A stretch of DNA of 7,105 bases from CBDUUP01 sp965370435 (GTDB taxonomy: Bacteria > Chloroflexota > Anaerolineae > Anaerolineales > UBA11579), in NCBI GenBank assembly GCA_965370435.1, contig CBDUUP010000242.1, positions 1-7,105 of the forward strand, read 5' to 3'. The translations under genes were made by a program, and so were the position numbers. Of this stretch, positions 5,215-7,105 are shown piece after piece. Numbering within the stretch: position 1 is the stretch's first letter; every line of letters begins with the position of its first letter. The notes beneath the pieces were generated by a model. It made no database searches, was not told the DNA's origin, and worked only from the letters and a program-made list of their open reading frames with translations.

Positions 5215-6219
5215 ATGGATTTAGCATTACAGACTGAGAACCTGGGACGGATCTATAAAATCCGGGGCGGGAAGAAGACCGACAAGAAGGAATTGACAGC
5301 CTTGAAGGAGGTCAACGTTGAGGTCAAGAAGGGAGAGTTGTTTGGTCTGCTGGGGCCTAATGGGGCCGGGAAGACGACCCTCATCAAAATCCTGACCACC
5401 CTGCTGGCGCCCACCACGGGCCGTGCTCTGGTGGCCGGGATTGACGTCATCCTGTCGCCGGAGAAAGTGCGCCCGCTCATCAATATGGTTTCGGGCGGCG
5501 AGTCTTCCGGGTACGGCCTGCTGACCGTTCGGGAGAACTTGTGGATGTTCTCCCAGTTTTACGGCATCCCTTCCAAGCTGGCGAACCAGCGCATCAAGGA
5601 ACTGCTGGAGGTGGTCGGCATCGGGGACCGGATAAATACCAAGTCCTCCGACCTCTCCACCGGACTGCGCCAGAAGATGAACATCGTGCGGGGATTCATG
5701 ACCGACCCGGAAGTTCTCTTCCTGGACGAGCCGACCCTGGGCCTGGACGTGGGCGCCTCTCGCGACGTGCGCAAGTTCATCCGCGGCTGGGTGGACGACA
5801 ACCCCACCCGCACGATCCTGCTGACCACCCATTACATGGTGGAGGCGGATGAGTTGTGCGACCGGGTGGCCATCATCAACCAGGGTCAGGTGCTGGCCTG
5901 CGACACCCCGGCCCGGCTCAAACATTCCTTGCAGCAGGACGCCATCTTCCGCCTGGACGTCAGCCCGCTGAATGGGATAGGCGTGGAGGTCTTCGAGGCG
6001 CTTTCCGGGGTGCGGCAGGTGGCGCTCAAGGAACTGGACGGCTCCACCCAGTTGGAACTCATTCTGGAGGAGGACGACGTATTGGGCGCGGTGGTCAACA
6101 CCATGACCGACAATGACATCCACATCTTGAACTTGCAGAAACGGGAACCCACCCTGGAAGATGTTTTCATGGAACTGGTGGGGAAGAGCATGGAGGAGGT
6201 GGAAAGTGGAGACAAGTAG
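5215..6219 (+). CDS. ABC transporter ATP-binding protein (ABC-2/NatA-DrrA type)
   Basis: This is the cytoplasmic ATPase of an ABC-2 exporter, 334 aa. The N-terminal nucleotide-binding domain has Walker A GPNGAGKT (47-54), an ABC signature reading LSTGL (147-151) instead of LSGGQ, Walker B VLFLDE (167-172) followed by the D-loop region PTLGLD, and switch His206 (LLTTHYM). The usual Q-loop glutamine is not present: the region reads MVSGGESSGYGLLTVREN (91-108), a variant seen in some ABC-2 ATPases. Residues from ~230 form the C-terminal extension common in DrrA/NatA-type proteins, ending in PTLEDVFMELVGKSMEE. A basic insertion (RGGKKTDKKELTALK, 17-31) lies between the first strand and Walker A. 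SD AGAGG (5203-5207) is 7 bases before ATG. It is followed by an overlapping permease gene. The substrate is undetermined: drugs, lipids and polysaccharides are all exported by this class. Confidence 0.96.
   Translation: MDLALQTENLGRIYKIRGGKKTDKKELTALKEVNVEVKKGELFGLLGPNGAGKTTLIKILTTLLAPTTGRALVAGIDVILSPEKVRPLINMVSGGESSGYGLLTVRENLWMFSQFYGIPSKLANQRIKELLEVVGIGDRINTKSSDLSTGLRQKMNIVRGFMTDPEVLFLDEPTLGLDVGASRDVRKFIRGWVDDNPTRTILLTTHYMVEADELCDRVAIINQGQVLACDTPARLKHSLQQDAIFRLDVSPLNGIGVEVFEALSGVRQVALKELDGSTQLELILEEDDVLGAVVNTMTDNDIHILNLQKREPTLEDVFMELVGKSMEEVESGDK
6192..6199 (+). promoter_or_regulatory. SD for the permease inside the ATPase gene
   Basis: GGAGGAGG lies within the last codons of the ATPase gene, six bases before GTG 6206. 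It selects that GTG over the upstream in-frame ATG at 6161, which would add 15 Trp/Arg-rich residues (MFSWNWWGRAWRRWK) read from the ATPase frame. Confidence 0.75.
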
Positions 6220-7048
6220 CGGTATCCAGAAAAACACCGGCTGGCGGCTCTTTCTCCAGACGGTGATAGGGCGGGCCTATTCGCGCATGGTGGGGATGAT
6301 GCGGGAACGCTCCTGGATGTTCTTCGACATCTTCCTGCCGGTGCTGGGCGTGGCGGCATACGTCTTTGTCTACCGGGCTATCGGCGCGCCGGAAGTGTAC
6401 GTGGGGTTTGTGGTGATGGGCGGGGCCATGACGGCCTTCTGGCTCAACGTGCTCTGGTCCATGAGCAGCCAGATGTACTGGGAGAAAGAGACCGGCAACC
6501 TGGCCCTCTACATCATGGCCCCTAACTCGTTGATGGCGGTCCTGCTGGGGATGGCAATTGGCGGGTTATTTGCCGCCGTCCAGCGGGCCGTGGTCATCAC
6601 CCTGTTGGGAATCTGGATGTTTGGGGTGCATTTCGAGGTGTCCAATTATTTGCAGTTGTTCGGCGTATTCATACTGGCGATGGTGGCGTTGTATGGGTTG
6701 GGAATGATGACCTCCTCTTTATTCCTGCTTCTGGGCAGGGAGGCCTGGCATATCTCCAACCTGGCGCAAGAGCCGGTTTATCTGGCTTCGGGGTTCTATT
6801 TCCCCATCAAGAGCTTCAACTTCTGGGTGGCGGCGGGAGCTTCCATAATCCCGCTCACGCTGGGCTTGGACGCCATGCGGCAGTTGTCCTTCCCAGAGGG
6901 GCCGAGTCTGGGCTTCCTGGAGGTGAAGGTTGAACTCCAAATTCTTGCGGCTTTGGCGGTGGTGTTCTTATTCGGGGCGCGATATTTCTTGGTGAAGATG
7001 GAGAAGCTGGCCGTGCGGGAAGGACGCCTGACGGAGAGCCGGAGGTAA
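6206..7048 (+). CDS. ABC-2 type transporter permease subunit
   Basis: This membrane subunit pairs with the ATPase just upstream. The 280-aa protein (from GTG 6206) has a cytoplasmic N-terminus containing an amphipathic stretch with FLQTVIGRAYSRMVGMMRERSW (16-37), followed by about six membrane segments (roughly 38-58, 63-85, 112-139, 149-173, 188-210, 243-263). ABC-2 landmarks are present: after helix 2 the polar loop YWEKETGNLALYIMAPNS (91-108), and the region REAWHISNLAQEPVYLASGFYFPI (178-201) before a re-entrant/outer segment, typical of ABC-2 (DrrB/NatB-like) permeases. It overlaps the ATPase by 14 bases, implying coupled translation, and ends in a basic tail (REGRLTESRR). Substrate is unknown. 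Confidence 0.94.
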   Translation: METSSGIQKNTGWRLFLQTVIGRAYSRMVGMMRERSWMFFDIFLPVLGVAAYVFVYRAIGAPEVYVGFVVMGGAMTAFWLNVLWSMSSQMYWEKETGNLALYIMAPNSLMAVLLGMAIGGLFAAVQRAVVITLLGIWMFGVHFEVSNYLQLFGVFILAMVALYGLGMMTSSLFLLLGREAWHISNLAQEPVYLASGFYFPIKSFNFWVAAGASIIPLTLGLDAMRQLSFPEGPSLGFLEVKVELQILAALAVVFLFGARYFLVKMEKLAVREGRLTESRR

Positions 7049-7050
7049 AC

Positions 7051-7105
7051 ATGGAAAACACAGAAAAAAACATGGATAGAAACCCAATCATCAAGCGCAC
7101 TTTCC
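7051..7105 (+). CDS. Start of a third ABC operon gene, probably second permease (partial, runs off the window)
   Basis: ATG 7051 follows the permease stop by two bases and has SD GGAGG at 7041-7045 (5-base spacing). The open frame continues to the window end: MENTEKNMDRNPIIKRTF, 18 codons. A hydrophilic N-terminus leading to a basic segment (IIKRTF) is what one would expect of a second ABC-2 permease, and ABC-2 operons often have ATPase-permease-permease order. That identity is inferred from context only. ATG at 7072 (second Met) is a less likely start. Confidence 0.65.
   Translation, partial: MENTEKNMDRNPIIKRTF

Noticed and set aside
6161..6205. ATG 6161 as start of the permease
   Set aside because: It would overlap the ATPase gene by 59 bases and add a Trp/Arg-rich sequence. 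GTG 6206 has an excellent SD.
5227..6237. 336-codon open frame on the minus strand
   Set aside because: It lies fully antisense to the ABC ATPase, whose motifs are unmistakable. The antisense product is His/Gln-rich and low in sense, a typical shadow of GC-rich coding DNA.

Overview
The window looks like ordinary chromosomal DNA of a moderately GC-rich bacterium. I lean towards Chloroflexota (Anaerolineae-like). The reasons are remembered resemblance of the two small minus-strand proteins and of the purine-rich dispersed intergenic repeat at the left edge to that group, not a search, so taxonomy is an inference. Genes are separated by short AT-rich intergenic stretches that carry sigma70-type promoters, and most starts have good Shine-Dalgarno (SD) sequences. 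No tRNA, rRNA, CRISPR array, transposase or phage gene was seen.

Layout: (1) bases 1-173 hold a repeat-like element and the leader of a polytopic membrane protein of unknown function (174-1169, +). (2) Convergent to it is a two-gene minus-strand operon: a 119-aa two-helix membrane protein (1414-1773) followed by a 66-aa CCCH zinc-ribbon-like protein with a GTG start (1189-1389). Its likely terminator lies inside the last codons of the first gene. (3) Bases 1774-1930 are a divergent promoter region with back-to-back TATAAT elements forming a palindrome. (4) A TIGR01777-type (YfcH/SDR39U1-like) nucleotide-binding oxidoreductase/epimerase lies at 1931-2854 (+). (5) A DNA-repair operon follows: a YcaQ-type DNA glycosylase with a QID motif (3089-4372) and 3-methyladenine DNA glycosylase I, Tag (4387-4947). 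They are 14 bases apart and sit behind a near-consensus promoter, TTGACA-17-TATAGT. (6) Intergenic 4948-5214 is rich in structure: two strong inverted repeats, one containing a perfect 15-bp palindrome of GntR-operator type, and an 11-bp tandem repeat. (7) An ABC-2 exporter operon closes the window: ATPase (5215-6219), permease (6206-7048, overlapping by 14 bases) and the first 18 codons of a third gene running off the end (7051-7105), probably a second permease.

The clearest functional unit is the ycaQ-tag pair, two base-excision enzymes for alkylated or crosslinked DNA. The ABC operon is a normal ABC-2 drug/lipid/polysaccharide-type exporter whose substrate cannot be told from sequence. Nothing here clearly amounts to a new defence or mobile system. 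The most interesting leads are the unknown membrane protein, the zinc-ribbon/2TM pair, and the operator-like elements between tag and the ABC operon.
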